In this document: positions 45,899 to 58,748 of the stretch, one piece after another
Layout: each line of letters starts with the position of its first letter
Numbering within the stretch: position 1 is the first letter of the stretch
Source of the DNA: Daucus carota subsp. sativus
Taxonomy: Eukaryota > Streptophyta > Magnoliopsida > Apiales > Apiaceae
Assembly (NCBI RefSeq): GCF_001625215.2
Contig: NC_030381.2
Span: forward strand, 3,931,131-3,995,130
Reading direction: 5' to 3'
Length of the DNA stretch: 64,000 nt
Made by a program: the position numbers and the translations under genes
Notes under the pieces: generated by a model
The model's database searches: none
What the model was told of the DNA's origin: nothing
The model's input: the letters and a program-made list of their open reading frames with translations, nothing else

Positions 45899-48800
45899 AT
45901 GAGAGCTATCTTCTCTTGTTCTTCATCTTCAGTAAAGAATTTTGGGTCATTTTCAAGAACCCATTTGTCTAATTCTTTCAATTTCAGCAAGAGATTTAAA
46001 GTTGAGATTTTTAAGAAAAACAATCTTGATTCTTGTCTGAACAAGAAGATAGTTTGTGGGTCTGTAAGAATGGCTTCTACTTTTAAGCCTGAGCAAGCTA
46101 GGGTTCCTCCAGCTATCCCATTGCCCACTCCTGTAATCACCAAGGTCAGTTTGTATCTATCTTTGTATGTATAGTCTATTTAGTCAAAAGATTGTATCTT
46201 TCTTAAGATTATGATGATGATTTTTGTGTTTTTAGTTCAAGATTAAATTTTGCTAATTTTTATGTATTGTGATTATTGTGTTAATTATTTAGTTATAAAG
46301 ATTTCAGCTTTTTGACAGATTGATGTTGTGTTTGTGTGTGCATTTCAAGATTGTATGTATAGTTTTGTTAGTTTAAAGATTGTATCTTTACGATGATGAT
46401 TATGGTGTGCGTGTGTGTTTAGTTCAAGATTTGATTTTGCTGATATTTTCAGTGTGTGTTTTTAGTTCAAGATTTGATTTTGCTGATATTTTCATGTTGT
46501 GTTTAGTGTGTTAGTTATAAAGCTTTCAGCTGTTGACAGTTTGATGCTGTGTGTGTGTGTGTTTGCAGTTCAAGATTGGATTGTGCCAATTATCGGTGAC
46601 GGCTGACAAGGAGAGGAACATTGTTCATGCACGCACTGCTATTACAGAAGCTGCTGAGAAGGGCGCCAAGCTTGTTGTTTTGCCTGTATGATTGTGTTCC
46701 CCTTCTTGTTTTCTTTTTGATGAATATAGAATGGATACTCTTACGAGAATATTTGGTTTTATTGTACAATGTTCTGCTTTGATGTCCATTTCATTGGGTT
46801 TGGTCTCAAAAGTAGAACTTAATACGATCTGCTTATTATAGTGAAGACAGAAGTATGCAAAGGGTTATATCGTGTGCAACATTATGATTTTTGAATGTTT
46901 TTAGAGTGTTTCGCTTCATTTGGGTTGGTTTCAAAATTAAGAACTTAAAACAATCTCTGCTTATTATAATGAAGACAGCAGTATACAAAGGGTAAAATAC
47001 GCGTGGCATTATAATGTTAAAATGTGAAAGGTGAAATTCCACAATTAAAAGATCAGGTGCAGTACTGATCACTGACTTTGGAAAATGATTGCGAGTTGTG
47101 ATTCTCATTGGTTTTATGTATATCAGGAAATATGGAACAGTCCATACTCAAATGATAGTTTCCCTGTATATGCTGAAGACATTGAAGCTGGTAGGGAGGC
47201 ATCTCCGTCAACTGCAATGTTGTCTGAAGTTGCTCGCACTTTAAAGATCACAATAGTTGGTGGATCTATACCTGAAAGATGTGGGGATAAGTTGTACAAT
47301 ACTTGTTGTGTTTATGATACTGACGGGGAGTTGAAAGCTAAACATAGAAAGGTAGTCTTTTTGATACACTTTTAATAGATATGGTTTTCATTCTGTAATT
47401 ACGACATATACTGTGGCTAATTGAAGAGTACTATCCAAATTTATGGATCTCAAACAGTCAATCTTTTAGAAATAGGCTTTATTAGGTATATAATGGTATT
47501 ATTCCTGAAAACTTTTAAAACTTATGAGTCTGTGTTTTTTGTGGGAAAGCTTAGATGTGTTTATTGTCACCTACATTTTTAAATGAAAAAAGAAACTACT
47601 TGCTACCTTGAGACTTTGTGGATGTTTATATTATGAAGAAGAGTTGATCCCTGTTTGGGACTGAATCATGTGATTCTAAAAACAATTTGGTTTTACAATA
47701 ATAATATCTTCATATTGCAAAAATAAGTAAACATCTAAAAGGTTGACATATAAAGTGGGCTATCTATCTGAAAATTTTGTTGTGGAAAAACATGATAATA
47801 TATTATTTGTACAAATGTTATTACCAAGATCATAAATATGTGTCCTAAATATCTTAACACTATATACTTGTTTCATATGTGACAGATACATCTATTTGAT
47901 ATTGATATTCCGGGTCAGATTACCTTTAAAGAATCAAAGACCCTTACAGCAGGGGAGACTCCAACTATCGTTGATACAGGTTCTTTTTTTTAAGTTTACA
48001 TTGAACAAATTACCGATTTTTTTTTCTCTCCATTACATTTTACTGTCATATTTATATAAGCACATCTAGAAAATACAGATGTATGGTGATATCTTTTGGG
48101 ATGGATTAAGTAGCACACCCTGACCCATGAGTACAGTAATTAACTTGTATATTACAATTTTGGACTGCCTAAACATGTGTTAGTTACTATGTTGTTTTTC
48201 TACTGAATGAGTTCCTCTGAAAGTGATACCTCTAGCCATGAAAATTGTGACACATGTTGGTTATACTTGTGAAAGTTCAACAAATTGTCTAAGCCTTTGA
48301 AATTTTGCAGAGGTTGGACGTATTGGTATTGGCATTTGCTATGATATCCGCTTTCAGGAACTGGCAACTATATATGCAGCTAGAGGTTTGTTTAGTTTTG
48401 TGTAAGCTTTTTATTTATTTATCATATGTCAATGTTGACTCTGTGATCTTATGATGCATACTGTCATTCTGAACAAGCTGAATAATATTATTTTGTCATC
48501 AACAACTATATATCTAGTATGCACTCAAGTTCATCCCCCAATTATGTTCTATGCATATTTAATCTCCAAGTAAAATGTATAATGTGATTAAGATGTGTGA
48601 GAATTTTTGAAAACAAAATGAGAATAGATATAAGATCTCTATATATCAAAATTATATCTGAACATTGAGCGTCTTATTCAACTAAGTAAATTGTGTGCTT
48701 ACTAGGTGCTCATTTGATTTGTTATCCTGGGGCTTTCAACATGACTACTGGGCCATTGCATTGGGAGTTGTTGCAAAGGGCAAGGTAATAATGTTTTTAA

Positions 48801-50578
48801 CTGTCTTGAGTTAGCTCTTTGATGCATGATGATTTTATGTCTGCAAACTCTTAGTCTTTCAGTTTCATGTACTTCACTGCCTGATATTTTACTTCACTTC
48901 TGTCTATTCATTTTCCTGTTTTTATAAATATATACCACTCATATGTAAACTTACACCAGTCACACAGTACTTCTGAATGCACCTGGCTCTTGCATTTATA
49001 TTCTTGTTGTAATGCCATAAAGTAATTGTGGCAGTTTTGATATTCTAATTTAGAACCTCATTCAGGTCCATGGGCATGTAGAGGCTCATACCATTATTTA
49101 ACACCGCCATGGAAGGCATTTTAGCTGATGCTGTAGTTCACCATAATTTTCTTCCTGCTCTCTGAGTATTTGTGTAACGTAACTGATGAATGGATAGGTA
49201 GAGATTTCGGTTTAATGGAAACAAGACAGAGAATTATGTAGAGTCTTATCCCGTTACTTCTGTGTATTTTTAAATTAGCAGGCTTGATTTCTGTCGTTTT
49301 CTCGCTATTTATTTTTATCATACTAATTGTCGTCTTCTCTCTTATACACAGGGCAGCCGATAACCAGGTATTGAAACTTTTGCCTTTTTTAGCTGTTTGT
49401 GCAACACATATTCTGTGCAGTCTTAATGCAACAACTGCGAAGGAGCAATTGAGAAAATAGATACAGATTATGAAGTATTTGGATTCTGCAAGGAAATTTT
49501 GGTGTAGAGCTCATCTAGACTCTGGAACAGTTAACCATTCTTATGATAATTTATGCATGAGATGTCTATGCTCAAATGAACTGTTTGTTCATTAAGAGCT
49601 CACAATATGCTAAGCGAGGGATTCTCTACCAGACGAAGGGAGGTTGCACATCCCGAAGTTCGACTGATATAATCTTGTTATCATTTACGGTTTTGGAAAT
49701 GATATATCATCTCCGGGAGAGACTTAGCTTTAAAACATGACGAGGGGACTTTTGCATGTCTGTATGGTTGTTATTTGCTTATCAATTGTTGTTTCTTTTT
49801 ACAGCTATACGTGGCGACTTGTTCTCCTGCTCGAGATGCTGGCTCAGGTTATGTGGCTTGGGGGCATTCTACATTGGTTGGCCCAGTAAGTAACACATCT
49901 TCTGCCTCATGTATAATGTAAATCTTTTAATAATTCCACATAATGTGGGAAATATAAAGCAATTAGTTGAATATTTGAACTCTTGTTTATCAAACAGTTG
50001 AGCCATATCTAGCATAAAAACAACTCAAATCAGCGTTAAAAGAAAAAGAGTTATGTTACATGCTAATTAGCTCTATACAAGAACGTCTTATTCACTTCTT
50101 TGCAAGTGTACATATTATCTGAGAAATTTAGCTACAATATTTTTTAAAATAAACGATTTTAAACAAATCAGTTATGTTATATTACTATATCTTCAATGAG
50201 TTCTAGAGAAGTGAAGTTTAGCTCATTTGATTTATTTCTTAATCATCTCGGCATAAAGAAACAACTTGAAAAACATATACTACTGGCAAATGCAATCATC
50301 TAGACATCGCATGATTTTCTCTTGCAACAGTTTGGAGAAGTACTGGCTACAACTGAACATGATGAGGCAGTCATCATCTCTGAGATTGATTACTCTCAAA
50401 TAGACCTAAGAAGGTGACATACCATCTAACCTCTTCATTAAATATTTATCTAAAGGTCAATATTCTCAGTTCTGATGTTGAATTCTTTTCCATACACAGG
50501 ACAAACCTTCCGCTACAAAATCAGCGACGTGGTGATCTTTACCAGTTAGTAGACGTTCAAAGATTGAATTCTCAGTAA
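45899..50578 (+). CDS. Omega-amidase, plastid-type (nitrilase superfamily, NIT2-like)
   Basis: Ten exons: 45899-46144, 46569-46685, 47127-47351, 47886-47979, 48311-48385, 48706-48784, 49352-49367, 49805-49885, 50331-50413 and 50500-50578. They sum to 1095 nt, 364 residues, all phases matching. Residues 1-~60 are Ser/Lys/Arg-rich, with few acidic residues, like a chloroplast transit peptide. The C-N hydrolase domain follows, with the Glu-Lys-Cys triad at Glu122 ([10 protein letters not shown]), Lys196 ([16 protein letters not shown]) and Cys237 (IGICYDIRF). Omega-amidases hydrolyse alpha-ketoglutaramate and alpha-ketosuccinamate to the 2-oxo acids and ammonia, clearing by-products of glutamine and asparagine transamination. 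The second in-frame Met (MASTFKPEQ, 46071) could give a cytosolic form. Exon 7 is only 16 nt. No break is visible. Confidence 0.93.
46421..46494. repeat. 43-bp tandem duplication in omega-amidase intron 1
   Basis: AGTTCAAGATTTGATTTTGC followed by TGATATTTTCA occurs at 46421 and again at 46464. A (GT)n run at about 46550-46562 lies just before exon 2. Confidence 0.8.
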
Positions 50579-51605
50579 ATTGAATAGTAAACTGGTAACT
50601 GAATGATACAGCTTCGGCTTTGTGTTTGACTATCTGAAATAAAGCTTCAAATTTCGGAAGAATATAATATGGATGTTTGCTTTTAGGCGATGAAGGAATT
50701 CTGAACAATGAGATATGGAAGAAGTGGTTATTATTTATCCTTCTTTGCTTATTTTCTGCTTCAAGTACCTCATTTTAATATTTTATCATTGTTTCTTAAT
50801 CCTGTCTTAGAGTATAGCCTGAAAATCTGTAGCCATTGAGGCTCAAGTCATAACACCAGTGGAATTTTGAAAAATTAGTAAAATGCATTCCTCGCGAACA
50901 TTTTTTTAAATATTTATACACCGATTTTAATTTTCTATGGTCTATATATAGATGGTCAATATTTAATTTTAGGAAAAAAATCTCAAAGAAATGAAATTAT
51001 CGTATCTTAAATATTTTTTAAAGTAATATTTAAAGGGTTGATTTGATTAGTCTAGAGACAGCCTAGCAGATTAACGTTCACGGCAATACTTCTTACCGTC
51101 CTGTCCGAATATAAGAGTTTTCCCGTCCCCGAGAGAGAGAAGGAAATCCGATATAAAAGATCCATTTTTATAAAAGATCAGAATTTTGTCATGCTACTAT
51201 GATTTTTCAACTTCAGCATTATATTTTTGTGAATTATGAAATTAAAATATTGTGATGAGAAGTTCATGTAATAATTTAATTCATAATAAAAAATATCTCC
51301 AAAATAATTTGTAAACATAAAACATGCCGGTATTGCTGATCAGAAAACAAACCACAAAGCTAATTTGTACTACTCTAATCTGCTATTATCTATTATACGA
51401 GAACATGATTAATTTCTTGATTCGGGCACTCCAAGCCTACTTCCAAACCTGCTAACACATATAGAAACCCAGACACCTCTACATCTTCACAGACAAACAC
51501 TTGCAGCTTCTCCCCGGTCCCCGTTCAGTGTCCATGTTCATGTCAACGAATTATATCACCACAAAAACCCTCACCTTTAGCGGTCTCTTAGCATATTAGT
51601 GATAT
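50579..51605. other. Intergenic stretch, nothing recognised
   Basis: Holds the omega-amidase 3' untranslated region (probable to about 50760) and AT-rich DNA up to the next frame. No repeat or gene recognised. Confidence 0.5.
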
Positions 51606-51947
51606 ATGCATAACAACCCTATATCCACCTATCATTCTACTACTTACCCCGTGTGTCCTGCCGTTGCTGTTTTCCGACCCACCACCACCGTTGCCGTCTC
51701 GTCCTCTCCTCCATCACTCAGATTCTGCACTTTTTCCTCATTTTCTTCATCCAGGACTTCTGTCGAACACATTGACTGTAATGCTGAAGTTGAAGGAATA
51801 TGGGATTTTCCCAACTCTGGTGCCGCCACAGCTAATGTGAACGCCTGGTCTGGAGCTGCTATGCTCACGCCGTTGCTCGGAGCGTTTATCGCATATTTAG
51901 CATTATCGACGATCATCGTTGCTCCGTTTCTTTATGTTCTGGTATGA
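51606..51947 (+). CDS. Small predicted plastid membrane protein, unrecognised
   Basis: An open frame of 113 codons. The first ~55 residues are rich in Ser, Thr and Pro with few acidic residues, as in a chloroplast transit peptide. After a short soluble part (VEGIWDFPNSG) comes one long hydrophobic stretch, MLTPLLGAFIAYLALSTII and on to FLYVL, that should span a membrane. The composition is GC-richer than its surroundings, which favours a real gene. A GTATGA donor follows FLYVL at about 51941, and an acceptor at 52149 would add roughly 40 residues before a stop, so a two-exon protein is possible. I do not recognise the family. Confidence 0.5.
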   Translation: MHNNPISTYHSTTYPVCPAVAVFRPTTTVAVSSSPPSLRFCTFSSFSSSRTSVEHIDCNAEVEGIWDFPNSGAATANVNAWSGAAMLTPLLGAFIAYLALSTIIVAPFLYVLV

Positions 51948-53040
51948 TATGAATTCGCTATTTTGTTTACTTATTATTATTACCACGAATCATGATTATG
52001 TTTTAAATCTTTTTTGTTGTAATTATATATGAAGTAGCGGAAAATTTGTATAATGATATAGAATGAAGTGATTTATCGGTAGCACAAGTGATCATGCTAT
52101 GGTAATAGGTAATAAGTAATGTAAGTTCCCAACTTTGTATGCATTTTAGGCATTCTGCTGGTGCTCAATTAAACGATTGACAGTTTGGAAGGTTCAGAAA
52201 TGCATTAAATATGTATATGTTTATGAATATAGGCATTCTTTTGGATCTTAGATTGTTCTAAAGAATGTAAGATAGCAAAGGGTTTAGATCTGAGCCGCTT
52301 GATCATTACTAAATTGGGTGTTTAAGCAAGTCAATTTAACTAACCGTTCACTTTAACCAACTTTACATAAATACAACTGTTTTTCCAGCCAACTGCAATT
52401 AGAGCCTGATCATGCTCTAAATTAGCTATCTAGCTGTAGCTGCATATGACTGTTGTACATTTGGCACAATATTTCAAAATAATGGCCCATGACTTCAATT
52501 CCAATGGTAATTAGATATTCTGTCACAAGAAATGTACACTGCCAACTTATTCCTAGCCAAATGCATGCTTTCTATATACTTTTTTCACCCAACTAAAATT
52601 TGAGTTTGCCATCTACTACCAAGATCATAGCATGGCACATGCCATATATCGGTGTGATTACAAGTGTAAAATGTTAGAAACAAATACTATCAAGTATCTA
52701 AAAGTCAAGAAATGTGTTGAGGTGTGTCATTCACTTACTTGAGCTCTTTATATTTATCAAAAAAAATTCAAATATAAGTAATTTGGATTCTAAAGAATTC
52801 GTCCATCATATATGTTTTGGAATCATTTGCATAATTCTTGGATTTTTATCATGTGTGTACTCTACTGGCAACACAGTACTGAATATAGTGTATTTATATA
52901 TTGCCTGAAGGTTTTGTTGTCACTTTTTGTATCCTTAAATGATTTAGTTTTTGCTTCTCGTGTAGTTTCATCTAAATCACCTCAAAGTTGGGGCATATAT
53001 CATAATTCAAAGGGCACCTTATCAGGTAAATAATAATTAC

Positions 53041-53330
53041 ATGAGTAAGAAATCTCGATGTGTAGAACTCAACTTAAGCTTGCTTGCTCGAAGACAAGCA
53101 TCCAAGGTCTTTATGCTGACTATTCTGAATCAGAAACTAATCCCATATATGCTTAAAAGGAGGATGAAGTTGCGCGTGCGACAAGGGATATCAGTTCTGA
53201 AGATGTTTGAAATTTGGTTTTGAAGAGGTGGAGGTTTAGAAGAATCTCAAATGTTCAATATATTGTTCTTGCGCCATCAATGGAGTGTTACGAGGCTTAT
53301 TTGGCTGATGGTTCTGATGGCAGGTACTCC
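53041..53330 (+). pseudogene. Unrecognised coding remnant
   Basis: In one frame parts read like protein: YADYSESETNPIYA, then EDEVARATRDISSEDV, then RWRFRRISNVQYIVLAPSME and CYEAYLADGSDG, but stops interrupt it between these pieces. A CAG-GTACTC splice-like junction ends it near 53326. I do not recognise the source gene. It may be a captured or decayed host gene fragment. Confidence 0.35.
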
Positions 53331-54176
53331 TTTAGTACTTGAGTATGTTTTCAGGTCCTTAGCTTTTACCAGAAATCATTGTGTCAGAGATGCCAAGTGA
53401 AAAAGAAATTATGCATGAGACAGATTTTTGTTGGTCCCATCTATATGATGTGTTCTATTTATCAGATTTTAATTTATCTTAGGGTCTTTTCTTTTAAACT
53501 TCTGAAGCTAACTGCTCGTAATGCGGACTAACTATCAAAGAAAGTACTGTGTATAAAATATATCTGCAATTCTGCATAGTACATAATGCCATCTTTGTCT
53601 GCTGTTCCATTATCTGAAAAGACACTATTTACCTGAGGAAATTTATTCAAGATGAAAAGACATTTATCTCCTTACCAATCGTGCTTTCCATACCATAAAG
53701 CAAATCAATCCCATTTAAAATGACTATCCTATCCTTCCGAACCTACTCCGACCCTTATTTCTCGACAGCAACTTCTCCCGGCGGATCAATTACCTCTGTC
53801 AAACATCAGATAGGAGGGAGACTGAGCTGATTTCTGGTGCACAACTAAGGTATAGATACTAGGTGAGACCTTAAGCTTTATATGTCTAAGTTATACCGCC
53901 AAACTATCAATCACTGGAACTAAGCCTCAAATAGTCACCTAATGGCTTTGCTCTTTTAAGATGTTTTGGAACAATATTTCAGCCACTTAATTAACAAGAT
54001 CTCTTCCTGCTATGAACGTGACATGCTTGCTCTGTCAACTTTTAGCCTGATTAGGTTAAATATTCTGCCATAATATATATCCTCGTCTTTAAATTATTAT
54101 ATTAATACCCTTAGTTAGCTGGCCTTTATAGCCCTGCTTGTGGATTCTAAACAGTTCTACACTCTGTGACACACAG

Positions 54177-54550
54177 GCTTCTGTTATTTCTGCTTCTGAA
54201 CAAGTTACTGAGGTTAAATTGCTGCTTGAGAAAGAGGTTTTCATACGTAAACGTGCAGAAGAGGAACTTAATAATGTTAAATATCAACTAATGCAACGGG
54301 AACGATCAGAGGTAAAACTTAGGCATCATATATACCATATACGTCTTCCTATTGCATTTTTGGTTACCACTTTGTACTTGTCACTGCGCCACTGATGGCA
54401 GTTGTACTGGTGTACTAGGCATCTGGAAGTTCTGAGATAATAAAGCTTCGAAAGACATTGGAAAGTGAGAAACGGCAGAAAGAGAAACTTGAAGAAGAAA
54501 TAGCTATACTGCAAAATCAGCTATTGCAGTTAAGCTTTGAAGCAGATAAG
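54177..54550 (+). pseudogene. Two coiled-coil exons, armadillo-kinesin-like fragment
   Basis: Exon 54177-54311 (acceptor CACACAG, donor GAG-GTAAAA) encodes ASVISASEQVTEVKLLLEKE and on to LMQRERSE. Exon 54419-54550 (acceptor ACTAG, donor AAG-GTATGC) encodes ASGSSEIIKLRKTLESEK then EEEIAILQNQLLQLSFEADK. Both are in phase 0, free of stops and strongly coiled-coil. The second resembles the stalk of plant armadillo-repeat kinesins (KIN-UA/ARK), from memory of that family only. No motor or armadillo exons are nearby, so it is most likely a gene fragment. Confidence 0.5.
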
Positions 54551-55325
54551 GTATGCAGGCCTTGCAATCCATTACTGAATAACTTAGTTAAATGTCTACA
54601 AGTTTACCTTAGCAATTGACAAATATCTGTGTTTAATCACGTCATAGTACCATGTATTCTAAGAAGTGGTTTCCTATGCCTAATCACCCCCACCTATGAC
54701 TTCCTCCGTTTATTTCTGGGAAGGTGACTTTTTTAAGAATTACTGACTAAAGCTATTTGCATAAATTCACAATTGCAAGCCCTCATCTCAACTACATCTA
54801 TATAAAGTATAATTATTGCAGCAGTAATTTTTAACTTGAAAGGGCTTGAAGGTGTCCTCTTTGGTGAACATTGTGGTCTAGCTAAGCTAAGTTATAGCAT
54901 CAATTAAAAAACCAAGTCAGCTGTATTTGGAGAAGATACTATATAATTTATTATATACGACCTCTGATTAGCAAGCTTACAGTACATACGTGAAGACTAC
55001 AATAATCAAGAATTCGTGGTAGACATTCTCCTCCACCTCAAAGGCGATAGTAAGAGCTCTCAATCAGTGATTTTCTAACTACAGTAACTATGCTGTACCA
55101 GATAGCTTTTTTTTTAGGATTAATGTATTTTAGAGTTGCATGACAAGTAGCAATTTTGTATTATACATACTAATTATATGGATATGTGAACAGTTCCAGA
55201 AATAGATCATGCATATTTGTTTTAGATAATCAAGTCATAGAATAATATTACCTGCAATCTTTGTATATTTGTCACACTGCTCACTCTTCCTCTTTTCTCC
55301 TTATAATACCAACTCCCTTTTCAGT

Positions 55326-55439
55326 TCCCCTAGACGAGCTCGCAGCCCCCCGAGGAGATCCCCTGTTCCTCGTAGACGTACTCTTTCTCCAATGCGTAGA
55401 CCTATTCGTTCACGTTCTAGATCAATCTCCCCATGGAGG
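55326..55439 (+). pseudogene. Arginine/serine-rich exon fragment (SR-protein-like)
   Basis: A 114-bp exon-like block with a TTTTCAG acceptor and GTAACA donor encodes SPRRARSPPRRSPVPRRR, then TLSPMRRPIRSRSRSISPW, an RS-type region as in SR45/RNPS1-like splicing factors. It is GC-rich compared with its flanks. No RNA-recognition motif or other exons occur in the window. Confidence 0.5.
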
Positions 55440-55890
55440 TAACACTCATAAGTGTTCGAGTCACCATTTTAAGTCCACTAGGGTACATGTTATTTATTTC
55501 TCTTTTCAAATAAATCAAAGATATTTTATAAATATAAGTTGGCTCTTACCTGCTTACTTTGATGAACTGAAGGTCTTCAGATGCTCATTATTTATAATCT
55601 GCTTTTCCTCTTTGTGTTCTACTTGTTACACTTGAAATTTGCCATCCATCAAAAACACTTCTGGATGTTGCTCATCTCTCTCTCTCTCTCTCTACACACA
55701 CACAACCTATTGAATCACAAGTACATATATTGATGGATAAATCAACTTATATCGCCTGTGATGCTATCTGAACTTGATTTTTTTCGTTTGCGGTATTGCA
55801 GGCAGTTATTCATTTAGAATCAATCCAGTCAACCCCAAAACAAATAGAATTTCTTGCTTCACTGATCAAAAATTTATTTTTATGAATAAT

Positions 55891-55913
55891 TATATATATA
55901 TATATATATATAT
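55891..55913. repeat. AT microsatellite
   Basis: A pure (AT)n run of about 22 bases. A (CT)n run followed by (AC)n lies at about 55676-55706. Confidence 0.8.
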
Positions 55914-56179
55914 TAAATTTTTATTCAGAAAATGAATTTTATAAAATAATTTATAGAAATATTATTTTTTTCAAATCAAATTACGTGTAGCAAGTCAAAG
56001 CGACTCTTATTTTGGGACAACATGAGTATATTTTTGTGACCTTTTCTTAAGTCTTAGCTAATAAAGTTCACGTCATAATGTTTATGTTTTTGAGTTTTTC
56101 TATTCAAAAAAGGATTTTATGTTATCTTAGACATATTAATAATTTCAGGTTCTGGATACCAATTGATACATGGTGCACA

Positions 56180-56440
56180 ATAGACTTCAAGTTGCCAAGA
56201 GTATAGACGGGGTATTGTTTTCCAATGTTAGAAGGTAAAGATCATGGAACTGTGGTTTTCACCTACATTATGACCATGGAATTGATATATATACATGGAA
56301 TTGATATAATAGACTTCAAGGTGCCAAGAGTATAGACGGGGTATTGTTTTCCCATATTAGAAGCCAGGCTATGGTGAGTAAAGATCATGAAAATGTGGTT
56401 TTCACTTACAGTATGACCATGGAATTGTTATAATTCTAAG
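56180..56440. repeat. 129-bp tandem duplication
   Basis: ATAGACTTCAAG(T/G)TGCCAAG begins at 56180 and at 56309. Both copies continue through AGTATAGACGGGGTATTG and ATGACCATGGAATTG. A smaller tandem pair (unit about 40 bp, CTCTTATTTATATG) lies at 56816-56890. Confidence 0.75.
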
Positions 56441-57369
56441 CCATGTAAATCTATTTGTTGGTCCCAAATGTAAATAACATGCAGTGCATTTCTCATGAGT
56501 AAGTAATATTGTATAAAATTTTTCTTGGCACTGCTGTGGCGTAACTGGTGGCAAAAATAAGGACCATGTATGCTGAAAGAGGATTTAGTTGGCGAGTTGT
56601 TGATCAATCTTAGAAATTAGTATATCTGTCACACTTCTTCTCTAACATACAAGAAGACATTAACAATCAAATCATATAATTTTTATTGCTAAATGTTGAA
56701 GTAATGGTTTTGTATTTGAAGGAAATGTCAAGATTGATTTTTATTATTTACCGACACATTATGCACAAACAATATCCAGATAAAAATAACATTTGAAACA
56801 TAGTTAGAGCTTTGTTCTCTTATTTATATGACATTATATAAAAATGATATTTGTTCTCTTATTTATATGCACATTATATAAAAATGATATTAAGAGAAAT
56901 GGTTCATGTTCAAGAGAGAACCATAGATATCTTACCTTATTTTTAGTATTAGACAGGGTTCTGCAGCTGAACTTAAGTATTAGTTAGGGTTTTGAAGCAC
57001 AACTTCACATGCAAAAAAATGTCAATATCTGTGTATTATATTTTAAAATTATTTTTGAACACACACAACGATGAAAAAACATGAAAAAAACATGTATTGA
57101 TTTAGATTCTAAAATCTATTTAAAATTTAGGGTTTTGCACCAGAACCTTAGTGGTCCTATGGTTCTATTTTAAGGACTGGTTCTCTCTTGAGCGCGACTG
57201 ATCTATATCGGGATTTTCGACGAATAAACTCGATGGCTAATAAAATATATAGATATTATAAAAATAATCAAAATCTTGAAAATTATAATAAATAGTTTTA
57301 AGATCAGAAAGTTTCATCTTGTCTCTTAATTTTACCTTACAATTTTTTTCATGCTCCATACTAGATTTC

Positions 57370-57406
57370 ATACGAGGCCCGTGCCTTGCACGGGCACTTA
57401 TGCTAG
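57370..57406 (+). mobile_element. Helitron-type 3' terminus
   Basis: An 8-bp perfect stem GCCCGTGC / GCACGGGC with loop CTT (57377-57395), then seven bases and CTAG at 57403-57406, followed by T. This hairpin plus CTRR next to T is the hallmark 3' end of plant Helitrons. The 5' end (TC after A) is too short to find by eye, so the size is unknown. The element would extend leftwards, towards the gene fragments at 55326 and possibly 54177 and 53041. Confidence 0.6.
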
Positions 57407-58543
57407 TTGTTGGCTTGTTGCTGTACAAGACTTTCAGATAGCTAATGCCATTATATTACAAGAAAAATGTTTAGTACTTAATTAAATCGTGGGAGACATT
57501 AAGACAGTAGTGAATCTCTGCTCCAATTGTCTTTATCTGCTTATTTCTTTATTATTATCGGCCAGAACTGTGGATCATTAACAATCTCTTAATTTTATGT
57601 TTACAGGTAACAAGATTCCCTTTACTTGCAATGCCAGATTGTTAGATTCTCCTTTATTCATGTCAAGCAAAAGATTGTTGACTTGTTGTAATATCAGCTG
57701 TGGCATAATTGGTGCATAAACTCATTCCTGACCTAACAACTTGATAAAACAATGAATAATTATGTCATCTGTGGCATCATCTTGTGGCTCTGCTTCTTGC
57801 CTTGATCCTTGTAGAACCAAATTCAGCTCATTTGCTTCTGGAAAAGCCAGAGTCGGGCTGCTGCTTCTCCTTCATTGACTAGGTCGGAGTTTGAATTATA
57901 AAAATCATTAAGGGGCTATTCAACTGAGATTTTAATGAATTTATATATTGATTTTAATGTATTGTATTTGATTTTAATTTTATGCGAATTCTAGATAAAT
58001 GATGCAGAGTTAGACAAAAAAATTTAGGATTTAAATACAATTGTTTAAATTATCATGGATTTAGTGAGATTTCAAATAAGTTGAAATACATGGGAAAATC
58101 TCAATAAATATATCATTTTATGAAGTCCGAAAATTTCTATCAACATTTGAATACCACTGAATTTTGTAGTATAATTCAAATTCCTAAGATTCTAATGCAT
58201 TTTTTATACCCATATTTCATAAATAATTTTTTTTCTAAAATCTTAATTTGAATGTTGTTTGAGAGTGTTATTTCAAAATTTTGTGCTATTAGGAAAAAAA
58301 TGTTGTTGTATTGTAATCTTTGACAACTCACCGTGGATGCTCTCAAACTATAAAATATTGCATGTTAGTAGAGTTTAGGAGAATGCAAAACTGCCTCAGC
58401 AACTTAATTGGTTGAACTTTTGAAAAGTCAAAGTCCAAAGCATGAGGTTGAGACTTTTTCTCTCCAATATGAGGGCTGGGTGTTCAAGTGGAACTCAAAG
58501 GGACCATCTTTTTGAGCTTTCACTTTCACATCCTTAGCTTCTA
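57407..58543. other. Intergenic stretch, nothing recognised
   Basis: AT-rich DNA. No gene or clear repeat seen. Confidence 0.45.
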
Positions 58544-58748
58544 CTCCCTCTGTCCCAAATTAAATAAACTAGTTGACTTTGGGCACGCAACTTAAGTGCA
58601 TTGACCGTCTAGTTCTTTCTTTTGTAAATGAAAATATTTTTATTTGGAAAAATAAAATTTTAAAAATAAATTATATAGCTATGCGGTCAATGAATTTTAA
58701 AATGTGTGCCCGAAATCAACGAGCTCATCTAATTTGGGACGGAGGGAG
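58544..58748. mobile_element. Stowaway-like MITE downstream of ARO
   Basis: 205 bp flanked by TA (58542-58543, 58749-58750). Ends CTCCCTCTGTCCCAAATTA and TAATTTGGGACGGAGGGAG, with the inner pair GACTTTGGGCACGCA and TGTGCCCGAAATC. No coding capacity. Confidence 0.85.
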
